Notes under the pieces: model-generated
What the model was told of the DNA's origin: nothing
Databases searched by the model: none
What the model saw: only the letters and a program-made list of their open reading frames with translations
Program-made: the position numbers and the translations under genes
Assembly: GCF_003671765.1 (NCBI RefSeq)
Contig: NZ_QPIB01000012.1
Location: 387,339 to 451,338 of the forward strand
DNA length: 64,000 nt
Direction of reading: 5' to 3'
Origin: Xenophilus sp. E41
Lineage (GTDB): Bacteria; Pseudomonadota; Gammaproteobacteria; Burkholderiales; Burkholderiaceae_C
Shown: positions 1 through 8,783 of the stretch, piece after piece
How positions within the stretch are numbered: the stretch's first letter is position 1
How the letters are laid out: each line of letters opens with the position of its first letter

Positions 1-316
1 GCTCCGCCACCAGTTGCAGCCAGCGGGTGAAGACCTTGGCCGCGGCCGACAGCTCGGTGTGCGGCAGCGGGTCGAGCGTGGCGCGAACGCGCGCTGTGAT
101 GGCCTTGCGGTTCAGGCCCGTGGTGACCGACAACTGACTGACGTTGGGCCGCTTGACACCCTGGGCCTGCCAGATGCGGCGGGCCTCGTCGAGCAGCTGC
201 TCGCGCAGCAGTTCGTCCAGGTGCGGGTACTTCACGCCCATGGCCAGGGCCAGGCGCACCAGCGGCCGCATCACGCGTGCGCATGCGCCGAGGGCCCAGT
301 GAAGGCGTTGTTCCAT
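1..316 (-). CDS. DUF6502 family protein (partial, 5' part only)
   Basis: The reverse strand reads an open frame of 105 codons from an ATG at 316 to the window edge, so only the N-terminal part is present. The start MEQRLHWALGACARVMRPLV and the segment GVKYPHLDELLREQLL followed by a helix-turn-helix-like stretch (NVSQLSVTTGLNRKAITARV) are what I recall of the DUF6502 family of Burkholderiales, whose role is unknown. The HTH-like part suggests DNA binding, but that is inference. It is followed by about 90 bases without an obvious gene and then by the end of the pilin operon on the same strand. Assignment is from memory of the family. Confidence 0.7.
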   Translation of the reverse strand, partial: MEQRLHWALGACARVMRPLVRLALAMGVKYPHLDELLREQLLDEARRIWQAQGVKRPNVSQLSVTTGLNRKAITARVRATLDPLPHTELSAAAKVFTRWLQLVAE

Positions 317-407
317 GGATCGGGTTCAGGGGCCGGAAGCGGCGCGGCGCGCCCCCGGCGGGAGTCGGTTGGGCCGCCATTGTGGGGCCTGCGCGCCGAG
401 GACCGCT

Positions 408-947
408 TCAGCTGGCACAGCTGCCGGTGCTGGTGCGCGTGACGCTGGCGCGTCCCGTGGCGCTGACCTTCACGACGCGCTCCTGGCTGCCCACCGGTGC
501 CGCGCGGCGCACCGTGAGCGTGGCCTCGCTCGCGCCGACGCCGGTCGGGTCGAAGCTCAGGCTGTCCTTGCCGCCCGCGGCCCGCAGACGGTAGCCGCCG
601 GCCAGGGCTGCCTGGCGCTGCAGCACGGTCGACCCGCTGCTGACGATCCAGCCCGCCTCCCAATGTCCGTCGCCGGCGCAGTTGAGGCCGTCGGCAGAGG
701 CGCACACCTTGACCGTCGCGTTGCGCTTGATGGCCTCGCTGCGTGCCAGCTGGGTGCCGGCCACCAGCGCGGTGGCGTAGTTGCCCAGCCGGCTGGAGAG
801 CCGCACGTCGTCGAAGGCAGGAACGGCGATCATCAGCAGCACCGCCAGGACGGCGACGGTCACCATCAGCTCGACCAGCGTGAAGGCACGCTGGCGAACA
901 CGTGCCGCCAGGGTGCGGCGGCCGGACACGGAGCGCGGGGCTTGCAT
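408..947 (-). CDS. GspH/FimT-family pseudopilin (minor pilin)
   Basis: 179 residues. A short basic leader is followed by RAFTLVELMV and a hydrophobic helix (about residues 21-43), the class III (type IV pilin) signal and assembly helix with Glu at mature position 5. The residue before the cleavage site is Ala instead of the usual Gly, which may slow prepilin-peptidase processing. The C-terminal part is the GspH/FimT beta-rich domain (GxWExGWIV-like segment near residue 110), with a Cys pair (about 102 and 110) and another Cys near the C-terminus. It is the last gene of the pilE-pilV-pilW-pilX-pilY1 operon, starting three bases after the pilY1 stop. Role: minor pilin priming pilus assembly at the inner membrane. 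A second FimT-like gene lies at 62580. Confidence 0.88.
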   Translation of the reverse strand: MQAPRSVSGRRTLAARVRQRAFTLVELMVTVAVLAVLLMIAVPAFDDVRLSSRLGNYATALVAGTQLARSEAIKRNATVKVCASADGLNCAGDGHWEAGWIVSSGSTVLQRQAALAGGYRLRAAGGKDSLSFDPTGVGASEATLTVRRAAPVGSQERVVKVSATGRASVTRTSTGSCAS

Positions 948-950
948 GGC

Positions 951-3900
951 CTACTTCTGGATGTGCCAGTACACCCGGCCCTTGGACTGCCGGAACGCCG
1001 ACGCCGACGAGGCCTCGCGCGGCTGCAGCCGGTTCTGCTCGGCCCCGATCACGATGTCGTGCGTGGTGCCGTTGTCGTCCTGCACGCGGTAGGCGGTGGG
1101 CGCGAATGCCAGGCCGCCGCCGTCGATGTCCTGCACGCGGCCCTGGCCGTTGGCGTAGTTCAGGTTGTAGACCCTGGCGGCGCCCAGGTCGCTCTTGCAC
1201 ATCTGGGTCGAAGAGGGGTCGGTGGGGATGTGCGTGCTGAAGGTCGTCACCCCCTGCACGGTGATCGACGAGGTGACGACCTGCTCGCCCGCACCCATCG
1301 GCAGGTACCAGCCCTTCTTGACGCTCAGGTCGATGCCCGTCACGCCGGCGTTGCCCAGCGAAGCCGTGCACAGCACCCCCCAGCCGTTGCAGTTGCCGGT
1401 CTCGGCGCTGAGCCAGCTGCTGGTCGTGGGCTGGTCCACGAGCATGTAGAAGCGATTGCTCACCGAGAGCGCGTTGGTGTAGTAGCGCAGCGGCTTCTCG
1501 CGGTCGCCCGAACCGATCATGATGACGTTGGCCCCGCTGCTGTCCGTCACCACGTCGGGGCCGAACAGGAACTTGCGGTTGGGCGCACAGGTCGGCGTGG
1601 TGCCGGGCGCGGTCGGGAGGGTGTCGCAGCCCAGCGCGGCGATCCGGGTCATGGTCCAGCCGCTGGGCGCGCTGCTGCCGATGTCGATGCGGTAGACGTT
1701 GCCGCCGAGGTCGGCCGCGTAGGCCATGGTCGCCTTGCCCGTGGCATCGGTGAGCAGCGTCACCTCGCCGGAGACGGCGCGCTCGGTGTCGAAGGTCTTG
1801 AGCACCGTGCCGCTGGCGGCATCGAGCACGTACACATGGTTGCCCTTGGTGGTGGCGGTGGCACAGGCAGGCGTGGCGGCATCTACGTCCTCGCAGGCGT
1901 CGTAGCCGCCGCCGAACATGACCAGCGGCTGCGTGCCGGCGCCGTAACCCTGGGCCATCAGCACCTTGGCCGCGGACCAGGTCTGGCCGATCCCGCTCAT
2001 GCCGGTGTCGCAGCCGGTGTCGTTGCCCAGGTTCGGGCAGCCCCGCCGCCACTTGAGGGTGGGCGCGGACGGCGTCGAGACGTCGAAGGCGTAGACCTGC
2101 CGGCCGCCGCGGCGCATGGTGGCGAAGATCCACGCCTTGGTGTTGTCGCTGCTTCGGTAGGCCGACACGGGCCCGTCCATGCCGTAGGGCTTGGGCTGCG
2201 GCGTGGGCGTGCCGGCGAGCGGCGTGTAGCCCACGTAGCTGATGGGCGTGGTGTTGTCGCGCAGCCGCTTGAGGTTGCCGTAGAACTCGGGCGGGATGAA
2301 GGACCACAGCTCGCCGCCCGCGCCGCTGCCCGTCTGGTTGCCGTTGACGGCGCGAAGCGCCCCGTCGTTGCCGCCGTAGAACACCACCACGTTGTGGTTC
2401 GTCGCGCTGCCGTAGTCGATGGCCACCGGGCGGGAATGGACCACGTCGCCGTGCACCGACGGACGCATCGGCTTGGGCGTGGTGCCGGCGACGGTGGCGG
2501 TGCCCTCGTCGAGCATGTTGTCTTCGCCGCGCGCCCAGTTGATGAGCCTGGTCCGCTCGGTCGGGTTGGCCGCGCCCAGCGCGGCCTGGGTGATGGCGGC
2601 GTTGTCGTCCGCGAAGTTGCTCAGCGCCGTCGCGCCCGCCGCATAGGTGTACACGGTGCGTGCGGCCACCGTGCCGCCGCGCAGCACGTAGCCCTGAGCG
2701 CCCTTCTCGACGATGTTGCCGTCCGGAAAGTTGGACGCCGACGCCCCCGAATACCAGCGCTCGTCGCGCTGCGACTGGCTGAGGAAGCTCCAGTACGTGT
2801 CGGCGCTGGCCGGCGTCCAGAAGCTGCGCACGTTGGGGTCGATCAGGTTGCTGCCCGTGCCCACGGCGTTGTTGCCGTTCGCGTCCACCAGCTGGATCGT
2901 GCCCTGGCTGTTCCAGCTCAGCTTGTACTGCTTGAGGTTGCCGTTCCAGCGCGGCAGCGCATCCATCTCGGGGCGGAACAGGCCGATGAAGACCTGGTTG
3001 AGGTAGGTGCCCTGCATGTTGGCGCTGATCGGCAGGCTGACCGAGGCGAAGGCGCTGTTCTGCGCCTGGATCTTGTTGAAGATGTTGTTCAGCGCGTTGA
3101 CCAGGGCCGAGCCGATGTTGCCGCTCGGGTCCTTGCTCAGGTCGTAGTAGTCGCCCGAGCTCTTGTCGGCCATGCTGCGCAGGAGGGACGTCCAGCCCGG
3201 GCCCTGGCCGTTGGTGACGGGCATCGCCTCGATCGTGAACACCTTCGCGCCCATGCTGGTCTTCATGAAGCGCGCCCATTCGTCTGCCGTGTTGCCCTGC
3301 GAGCCGCTGGGCGACAGCGTGATCATCGTGGCATCGCCGCCTGCCGCCCGAAGCGCCGCCTCGGAGGTCGCGGTATCGCTGTTGTTGTCCTGCGCGGCCC
3401 CGTTGCTCAGGAAGATCACGTACGTGCCGGTGCAGTTCGCGGTGCTGGGGCCGGTGTAGGCCGTGGCGTCCTTGCCGTCCAGGGCATTGCCGGGCAAGGT
3501 GTAGATCGCGTTCGAGGCCGCATTGCCGGACGCATTGCCGGTGTAGTCGGTCTTCGCCTTGCCATTGCCGGCGATGGGCGCCCCGCTGCTCAGGTAGCGA
3601 TAGACCTCGGCCATGGTCTTGCCTGCCTTGCCGCCGTTGGACTTGTCGCCGTTCTGGTCCAGCGCATCGAAGAGGGCCGCGTACTTGGCCTTGGTCGACG
3701 TGTCCATGGGGCGGACGGCGGCACGCACGTAGCCGCCGTCGGTGTTGGAATTGCCGCCACCGGACTCGGTGAACATCATGATGCCGACGTTGAACTTCGC
3801 GGTCCCGTCCTGGTTGACGGGCAAACTGCTGAAGGCCGTGTTCAGCGCCGCCTTCTCCTGCGTGAAGATCGAGCCCCCGCCGCTGGGCGCCGTCTGACTC

Positions 3901-4061
3901 CAGTTGGCCGAGTTGTCCATCACGAACAGCACGTTGGGCCGCCCGCCGCCGATCTGGCCGCGCGAGGTGAACACGTCGATGTCCTCGGCACGGACGGACA
4001 GCGCGGGCAGGGCCGCCAGCACGGCGGTGCAAAGGGTGGCGAACAGGCGCTGGGTCTTCAT
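951..4061 (-). CDS. pilY1: PilY1, type IV pilus tip adhesin/assembly protein
   Basis: 1036 residues, typical for PilY1. A signal peptide (about residues 1-25, ending VRA-ED) is followed by a von Willebrand A-like region beginning NVLFVMDNSANWS; the canonical MIDAS DxSxS is degenerate here (DNSAN). An EF-hand-like segment DQNGDKSNGG lies near residue 140. The C-terminal half is the PilY1 beta-propeller, with the diagnostic HSRPV and GGGYDACEDVD segments and NHVYVLDAASGTVL. In the family PilY1 is a Ca-binding, tip-associated adhesin that opposes pilus retraction and is exported with the minor pilins. It sits between pilX and gspH/fimT. The start ATG at 4061 has GAGG about 5 bases upstream. Confidence 0.93.
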   Translation of the reverse strand: MKTQRLFATLCTAVLAALPALSVRAEDIDVFTSRGQIGGGRPNVLFVMDNSANWSQTAPSGGGSIFTQEKAALNTAFSSLPVNQDGTAKFNVGIMMFTESGGGNSNTDGGYVRAAVRPMDTSTKAKYAALFDALDQNGDKSNGGKAGKTMAEVYRYLSSGAPIAGNGKAKTDYTGNASGNAASNAIYTLPGNALDGKDATAYTGPSTANCTGTYVIFLSNGAAQDNNSDTATSEAALRAAGGDATMITLSPSGSQGNTADEWARFMKTSMGAKVFTIEAMPVTNGQGPGWTSLLRSMADKSSGDYYDLSKDPSGNIGSALVNALNNIFNKIQAQNSAFASVSLPISANMQGTYLNQVFIGLFRPEMDALPRWNGNLKQYKLSWNSQGTIQLVDANGNNAVGTGSNLIDPNVRSFWTPASADTYWSFLSQSQRDERWYSGASASNFPDGNIVEKGAQGYVLRGGTVAARTVYTYAAGATALSNFADDNAAITQAALGAANPTERTRLINWARGEDNMLDEGTATVAGTTPKPMRPSVHGDVVHSRPVAIDYGSATNHNVVVFYGGNDGALRAVNGNQTGSGAGGELWSFIPPEFYGNLKRLRDNTTPISYVGYTPLAGTPTPQPKPYGMDGPVSAYRSSDNTKAWIFATMRRGGRQVYAFDVSTPSAPTLKWRRGCPNLGNDTGCDTGMSGIGQTWSAAKVLMAQGYGAGTQPLVMFGGGYDACEDVDAATPACATATTKGNHVYVLDAASGTVLKTFDTERAVSGEVTLLTDATGKATMAYAADLGGNVYRIDIGSSAPSGWTMTRIAALGCDTLPTAPGTTPTCAPNRKFLFGPDVVTDSSGANVIMIGSGDREKPLRYYTNALSVSNRFYMLVDQPTTSSWLSAETGNCNGWGVLCTASLGNAGVTGIDLSVKKGWYLPMGAGEQVVTSSITVQGVTTFSTHIPTDPSSTQMCKSDLGAARVYNLNYANGQGRVQDIDGGGLAFAPTAYRVQDDNGTTHDIVIGAEQNRLQPREASSASAFRQSKGRVYWHIQK

Positions 4062-4113
4062 GACGGCCTCGTGGGGGCGTGGATCGGACGCGGGGTGTAC
4101 GGGTCGCCTGGCC

Positions 4114-4740
4114 TCAGGGCGCCGGCGGGACGAGCGGGGCCGTGCAGAAGGCGGCGTACTGCTTCTTGTCGAGCAGCACCCGCACCCCCTGGCGTATCAC
4201 CATCGAGGCCCCGGTGGTGGCGTCGGCTACCGTCGCGGTGATGTTCCACACCGAGCTGTACTGCTCGGGCGCGCCGTTCATGAGCGGGTCGGACGAGGCG
4301 CCGCCCACGACCCCGCCCGCGGCGCCGGCCGTGGCCGTGGCGGAGCCGGTCACCTTCATCGCGCGCACGCATTCCGGAGGCTCGATCTGCACCTTGTAGT
4401 CGGTGGTGCCGTCGTTGTTGATGTCCACGTCGCTCTGGGTGCGCGTGGGGGCGACCATGGACGGGATCGGCTGGCAGGTGCGGTCGGTGGAACTGGCCGA
4501 GCAGCCCGAGGGCCACGACGGCAGCAGCAGCGAGCCGATCACCTCCTCGATGGCGCGGTTGGCCGCCGCTTCTGCCTCGTTGCGCGTCTGCAGGTTGCCG
4601 ACCGCCTGGAGGTTGGTGCCCGAGAGCACGAAGGCCGCGCTCACGGTGAGCATGATCAGCACCAGCATGATCAGGCCGACGATCAGGGCCGCGCCGCGCT
4701 GCGCCGCGCGCGTCCGGGGCCGGCGGGGTATGGCGTTCAT
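4114..4740 (-). CDS. pilX: PilX family minor pilin
   Basis: 208 residues. The N-terminus has the PilX-type leader QRG followed by AALIVGLIMLVLIM, a single hydrophobic helix without Glu5, as is usual for PilX. The conserved NLQTRNEAEAAANRAIEEV segment (residues 48-67) is the PilX N-terminal domain. The start codon overlaps the pilW stop (TCAT on the plus strand, 4737-4740), so translation is probably coupled. The family forms part of the minor-pilin priming complex with PilV, PilW and PilE. It is followed after about 50 bases by pilY1. Confidence 0.87.
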   Translation of the reverse strand: MNAIPRRPRTRAAQRGAALIVGLIMLVLIMLTVSAAFVLSGTNLQAVGNLQTRNEAEAAANRAIEEVIGSLLLPSWPSGCSASSTDRTCQPIPSMVAPTRTQSDVDINNDGTTDYKVQIEPPECVRAMKVTGSATATAGAAGGVVGGASSDPLMNGAPEQYSSVWNITATVADATTGASMVIRQGVRVLLDKKQYAAFCTAPLVPPAP

Positions 4741-5912
4741 GGCGAGATGGGCGCGGGCGAATCACGCCGGGCCGCCACGTTGTTGAGCCGCGCCGTGGTG
4801 GCGAACACGTGCCGCTTGTAGGCGTCGTTGAAGGGGCCGAGCGTCGCCGCGCCGAGCTGGTAGGTGCGCGTGTCGGTGTGGCCGGGGCTCGTCTCCGGGC
4901 TGCGTGCCAGCAGGTGGACCTGCACGGCCACCACGTTGATGAGCTGGTCCGCGGTGCAGCCGGCCGCCCCGGTGCAGTGGACGAAGGCGCCGTCGGGACT
5001 GCCGTCGCCACGGTTCCTGGGCGTCGTGCGCACGGCGCTGTCGGCCCAGTCGACCGCCTTGCTGTAGTCGATCGCGGCACCGGTCTTGCTGAGCGTGTCG
5101 ATGCCCAGCTCCACGCGCATCGATTCGATGCCTTCGATGAGCGCCTGGGCCGGCTGCTGGCCCAGGGTCACGCCGTCGGCGCCCAGGCCGAAGCGCGAAC
5201 GCGCCAGCGTCGGCAGGCCGTCGCCCTGGGTCTGGGCGAAGTCGCGCACGTAGTAGATGTCGGAAATGAAGCCGCGCTTGAGCGCAGGGGTGGCGCAGTC
5301 GCGACGCAGCAGGGTGGTGAAGCCGCTGGTCGCCAGCTCGAAGGACGAGGAGGCCTGGCTGCCGCACTGCGAGGACTGGAAGTACAGCGAATTCGCCACC
5401 TCGGCGGCGCATCCGACGTCGCCCACCGCGCAGGTGTCGGCATGGCGCACGACCAGGATGTCGGTGCCGGCCTTGCGGTTCGTGACCACACCGGCGCAGC
5501 TGGTCGGCACGGTGTCGTAGGTCTGCACGGGGATGGCGAGCAGGCTGCGGCGATACGCTGCGGTCCAGGTCGTGAGGTCGTAGGCCATGCAGGGGTCGGG
5601 CGCGGCGCCGGTGGGCACCTCCGACGGGTCCGGCGCACCGCTCAGGGTGACGTCGTCGAACTGGGGGGTGTAGGTTTCCCAGAAGCCGGCGTGCTCCAGC
5701 TCGCCCTGCAGCACGAAGCTGCCGAGGCGCCCGCTCTCGATCTGACGGTTGACCTTGACCATCTCGCGCTGAGCGTTGCTGATGTTGAGGAACAGCGCGA
5801 TCAGCGCCGCCACCACGATCAGCGTGATGGTGATGGTCACCATCAGCTCGATCAGCGTGACGCCGCGCTGTCGCGAGGCGGGCCTCGAGGTGGGGGCGTG
5901 CCCGGGCCTCAT
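4737..5912 (-). CDS. pilW: PilW family minor pilin
   Basis: 391 residues from the ATG at 5912, chosen because it overlaps the pilV stop as ATGA and places the prepilin leader (RQRG) 16 residues in. The mature end starts VTLIELMVTITITLIVVAAL, with Glu5. The typical PilW segment NRQIESGRLGSFVLQGELEHAGFWE follows (residues 55-80). The rest is a large Cys-containing globular domain. The frame stays open about 90 codons upstream, but that extension is a shadow of pilV. It belongs to the minor-pilin operon, and a second PilW-like gene starts at 63590. Confidence 0.9.
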   Translation of the reverse strand: MRPGHAPTSRPASRQRGVTLIELMVTITITLIVVAALIALFLNISNAQREMVKVNRQIESGRLGSFVLQGELEHAGFWETYTPQFDDVTLSGAPDPSEVPTGAAPDPCMAYDLTTWTAAYRRSLLAIPVQTYDTVPTSCAGVVTNRKAGTDILVVRHADTCAVGDVGCAAEVANSLYFQSSQCGSQASSSFELATSGFTTLLRRDCATPALKRGFISDIYYVRDFAQTQGDGLPTLARSRFGLGADGVTLGQQPAQALIEGIESMRVELGIDTLSKTGAAIDYSKAVDWADSAVRTTPRNRGDGSPDGAFVHCTGAAGCTADQLINVVAVQVHLLARSPETSPGHTDTRTYQLGAATLGPFNDAYKRHVFATTARLNNVAARRDSPAPISP

Positions 5913-6481
5913 GACAGGTTCCCGATGCGCACCAGCGTGGTGATGGTGCGGCGGCACAGGTCGTTGACGCAGGGGCCGCTGCTGCCGTCGTAGGCGTCCT
6001 TGCCGCAGGTGACGCCGGCAGGCGGTGCGGCCACCGGCGCCAGCCCCTGCCACGCGACGGTGACCAGGTATTCGTTGGCGCCGGTCGCCCCCACCGCCTG
6101 GACGCAGCCGCGCCCCCCGATCACGGTGCCCACGGCGCTGGTGCCGGAGCGCTCGGCGGCGCCCTGCAGCGCCGCGCACCACTGGGCGACGTCGATCTGC
6201 TGGCGCGTGCCGGTGGGGGCGCCGCAGGTGGTGCCGGCGCCCACCGGCTGGGCCGTCACGTAGTCGGCGGCATGCAGGCGGTTGATGGCGATGCGGCTGG
6301 CCATGTCCTGCAACAGCACCAGCGCCTGCGAGCGCTGGTAGGCCTCCATTTCCGAGGCCTGCATGCGGGCGTGCAGCCCGACCAGGCCGAAGAGCCCGAA
6401 GGCGAGCAGCAGCAGCGTGACCAGCACCTCGATCAGGCTGGCGCCGCGCTGGAGGCGCGCCGGGCGCGGGGCGGGCCTCAC
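5909..6481 (-). CDS. pilV: PilV family minor pilin
   Basis: About 190 residues. Leader RLQRG, then ASLIEVLVTLLLLAFGLFGLVGLHA, the PilV-type N-terminal helix with Glu5. There is no ATG: two consecutive GTG codons occur at 6484 and 6481, and the second overlaps the upstream pilE stop as GTGA, the usual coupling arrangement, so I chose 6481. The end overlaps the pilW start by four bases. Several Cys residues in the C-terminal part could form disulfides. Function: minor pilin of the type IV pilus/pseudopilus tip complex. Confidence 0.87.
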   Translation of the reverse strand: MRPAPRPARLQRGASLIEVLVTLLLLAFGLFGLVGLHARMQASEMEAYQRSQALVLLQDMASRIAINRLHAADYVTAQPVGAGTTCGAPTGTRQQIDVAQWCAALQGAAERSGTSAVGTVIGGRGCVQAVGATGANEYLVTVAWQGLAPVAAPPAGVTCGKDAYDGSSGPCVNDLCRRTITTLVRIGNLS

Positions 6482-6864
6482 CACTTGCCCTCCGGCGTCT
6501 TCACGCCCTGGCTGTCCAGCGTCAGGTTGCCATCGGACGCCTGGCTCCCCTTGGGCTGGAAGGTGATGGTGAAGGTCGGCGGCCCGCTGCTCGAGAGGGC
6601 GACGTCGTAGTCGTAGCTGGCCGCGATCTCGGTCGGCAGGACGTAGCCACCCGCGATCAGCGCGGTCTTGTCGGCGTAGACGCGCTGGGCCAGCAGGTAC
6701 TGCTGCTCGCGGTTGGCGATGTTCATCATCTCCGCCTGCGCCGCCGAGCGCTTGGAGCGGATGACGTACTGGTTGTAGCTGGGCAGGGCGATGGCGGCCA
6801 GGATCGCCACGATGGCGACCGTGATCAGCACCTCGATCAACGTGAACCCGCGTGCGCGGCGCAT
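6478..6864 (-). CDS. pilE: PilE-like type IV pilin protein
   Basis: 128 residues from the ATG at 6864, giving the short leader MRRARG and a mature end FTLIEVLITVAIVAILAAIA, the classic type IV pilin helix with Glu5. The region IANREQQYLLAQRVYAD is typical of the PilE group of minor pilins of beta- and gammaproteobacteria. It is the first gene of a six-gene minus-strand operon (pilE, pilV, pilW, pilX, pilY1, gspH/fimT); in many relatives pilE comes last. An in-frame GTG lies just upstream, but ATG gives the best prepilin leader. Confidence 0.88.
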   Translation of the reverse strand: MRRARGFTLIEVLITVAIVAILAAIALPSYNQYVIRSKRSAAQAEMMNIANREQQYLLAQRVYADKTALIAGGYVLPTEIAASYDYDVALSSSGPPTFTITFQPKGSQASDGNLTLDSQGVKTPEGKW

Positions 6865-7155
6865 CTGAACCCTCTGAACCTCAACCCTCGGACTACATAT
6901 CGTAACGTTGTAAATGGGAAAAATGAACATTTTTTGACCCTTGAGCTTTTGGACTAAGCCGAAAGCAACGTGGTGGCACCAAGACGGCACGCGGCCGGGG
7001 GTCAGCGCGCGGCCTGCCACGCCAAGCGAAGGCCGCCCGATACGAGCCTCCGCCGGCTGCCCGGCGGCAGTCGCCCACATCGCACGTGGGCGCTGTCCCG
7101 CACGGCCGGGGCCGGCGCCACGCGAGGCTCGACGCCTTCCACGGAGATTCCCACG
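6865..7155. promoter_or_regulatory. Divergent intergenic region, pilE / paoA
   Basis: About 290 bases between the divergent starts of pilE and paoA. A clearly AT-rich island lies at about 6895-6960, unlike the GC-rich surroundings. It contains a 7+7 dyad, AAAAATGAACATTTTT at 6919-6934 (arms AAAAATG/CATTTTT around AA), a possible operator or promoter element of the pilin operon. The remaining GC-rich part up to 7155 shows nothing I recognise except GGAGA at 7143-7147, the ribosome binding site of paoA. No convincing sigma-54 site was found by eye. Confidence 0.4.
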
Positions 7156-7830
7156 ATGACTTCCCGCCTTGCGGCGCCGGCCCTGTCCCGGCGCAACCTG
7201 TTGCTGGCCGGCGGTGCCGGCGCGGCCGGCGTGGCCCTGCCCGGCTGTGCGAGCTCGGGCACCGGCACGGCGGCCCCCCAACCGTCCGGCGCCGCGCCCG
7301 ACGGAGGCGTGCCGCAGAGCGTCTCGCTCACCGTCAACGGCCAGGCGCAGCGCCTGGAACTGGACACCCGCACCACCCTGCTCGACGCGCTGCGCGAGCA
7401 CCTGCAGCTTGGCGGCACCAAGAAGGGCTGCGACCACGGCCAGTGCGGCGCCTGCACGGTGCTGGTCGATGGGCGCCGCATCAACGCCTGCCTCACGCTG
7501 GCCGTGATGCACGAGGGCGCCCAGGTGACGACCATCGAGGGCCTGGGCACCCCCACCCGCATGCATCCGCTGCAGGCCGCCTTCGTCAAGCACGACGGCT
7601 ACCAGTGCGGCTACTGCACCCCCGGTCAGATCTGCTCGGCCGTCGGCGCGCTGGACGAGCTGCGCCGCGGCGTGCCCAGCCACGTGAGCGGCGACATCAC
7701 CGCCCAGCCGCTGCTGTCGGCCGACGAGCTGCGCGAACGCATGAGCGGCAACATCTGCCGCTGCGGCGCGTACTCGAACATCGTGGACGCGATCACCGAG
7801 GTGGCGCAGACGCCCGGAGGCCGCGCATGA
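7156..7830 (+). CDS. paoA: Aldehyde oxidoreductase iron-sulfur subunit, PaoA-like (Tat-exported)
   Basis: 224 residues from the ATG at 7156, which has GGAGA 8 bases upstream. The N-terminus carries a Tat signal ([20 protein letters not shown]), then a plant-type [2Fe-2S] domain ([15 protein letters not shown] near residue 95, closing Cys in NACLTL) and a C-terminal four-helix [2Fe-2S] domain ([10 protein letters not shown] near 155 and NICRCGAY near 200). These are the two clusters of xanthine-oxidase-family small subunits. Length and the Tat signal match E. coli PaoA of the periplasmic aldehyde oxidoreductase PaoABC. First gene of a three-gene operon with ATGA overlaps. Confidence 0.85.
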   Translation: MTSRLAAPALSRRNLLLAGGAGAAGVALPGCASSGTGTAAPQPSGAAPDGGVPQSVSLTVNGQAQRLELDTRTTLLDALREHLQLGGTKKGCDHGQCGACTVLVDGRRINACLTLAVMHEGAQVTTIEGLGTPTRMHPLQAAFVKHDGYQCGYCTPGQICSAVGALDELRRGVPSHVSGDITAQPLLSADELRERMSGNICRCGAYSNIVDAITEVAQTPGGRA

Positions 7831-8783
7831 AGGCCTTCAGCTACGAACGGGCCGCGACGCCCGAAGCCGCTGCGGCCGCCGTGGCGCAGCGCCCGGGCGC
7901 CAAGTTCATCGCCGGCGGCACCAACCTGCTCGACCTCATGAAGCTGCAGATCGAGACGCCCGCGCACCTGGTGGACGTGAACGCGCTCGGCCTGGACCGC
8001 ATCGAGGCCGCACCCGACGGCGGCCTGCGCATCGGCGCCCTGGTGCGCAACACCGACCTGGCGGCCGACGCGCGCGTGCGGCGCGACTACGGCGTGCTCT
8101 CGCGCGCGCTGCTGGCCGGCGCATCCGGCCAGCTGCGCAACAAGGCCACCACCGCCGGCAACCTGCTGCAGCGCACCCGCTGCCCCTACTTCTACGACAC
8201 GGCCCAGCCCTGCAACAAGCGTCAGCCGGGCAGCGGCTGCTCCGCCATCGGCGGCGTGGCGCGGCAGCTGGCGGTGATCGGCGGCAGCGAGGCCTGCATC
8301 GCCACGCACCCGAGCGACATGGCGGTGGCCATGCGCGCGCTCGACGCCACCGTGGAGACGGTGCACGCCAGCGGCGAACGGCGCCGCATCCCGATCGCGG
8401 ACTTCCACCGCCTGCCCGGCAACACGCCCGAGGTCGAGACGGCCCTCAAGCCCGGCGAGCTGATCACCGCCGTGACGCTGCCGCCGCCGGTGGGCGGCGT
8501 GCAGCTCTACCGCAAGGTGCGCGACCGCGCGTCCTATGCCTTCGCGCTGGTGTCGGTCGCGGCGATCGTCCAGCGCGACGGCCGCGCCCGCGTCGCCTTC
8601 GGCGGCCTGGCGCCCAAGCCCTGGCGGGTGGAGGCGGCCGAGCCCGCGCTCGCGACCGACCTGCGCGCCGGCACGGCCAGCCTCTTCGCCGGAGCCCGGC
8701 CCGCCCCCGACAACGCGTTCAAGCTCACGCTGGCCGAACGCACCCTGGCCGCCACGCTGGCGGAAGCAAAGGCACGCGCATGA
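7827..8783 (+). CDS. paoB: Aldehyde oxidoreductase FAD-binding subunit, PaoB-like
   Basis: 318 residues, the same length as E. coli PaoB as I recall it. FAD-binding motif of the xanthine-oxidase medium subunit: [14 protein letters not shown] near residue 27 and [15 protein letters not shown] near 110. The cysteines in [20 protein letters not shown] fit the extra [4Fe-4S] cluster typical of PaoB and absent from most homologues. The start ATG overlaps the paoA stop (ATGA), and the end overlaps paoC the same way. It passes electrons from the molybdenum subunit towards the acceptor and is exported with PaoA. Confidence 0.85.
   Translation: MKAFSYERAATPEAAAAAVAQRPGAKFIAGGTNLLDLMKLQIETPAHLVDVNALGLDRIEAAPDGGLRIGALVRNTDLAADARVRRDYGVLSRALLAGASGQLRNKATTAGNLLQRTRCPYFYDTAQPCNKRQPGSGCSAIGGVARQLAVIGGSEACIATHPSDMAVAMRALDATVETVHASGERRRIPIADFHRLPGNTPEVETALKPGELITAVTLPPPVGGVQLYRKVRDRASYAFALVSVAAIVQRDGRARVAFGGLAPKPWRVEAAEPALATDLRAGTASLFAGARPAPDNAFKLTLAERTLAATLAEAKARA

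Noticed and set aside
315-4241. A plus-strand open frame of 1308 codons opposite pilY1
   Set aside because: It is antisense to a well-supported PilY1 gene, with low-complexity Ala/Arg/Gly composition and no recognisable motif.
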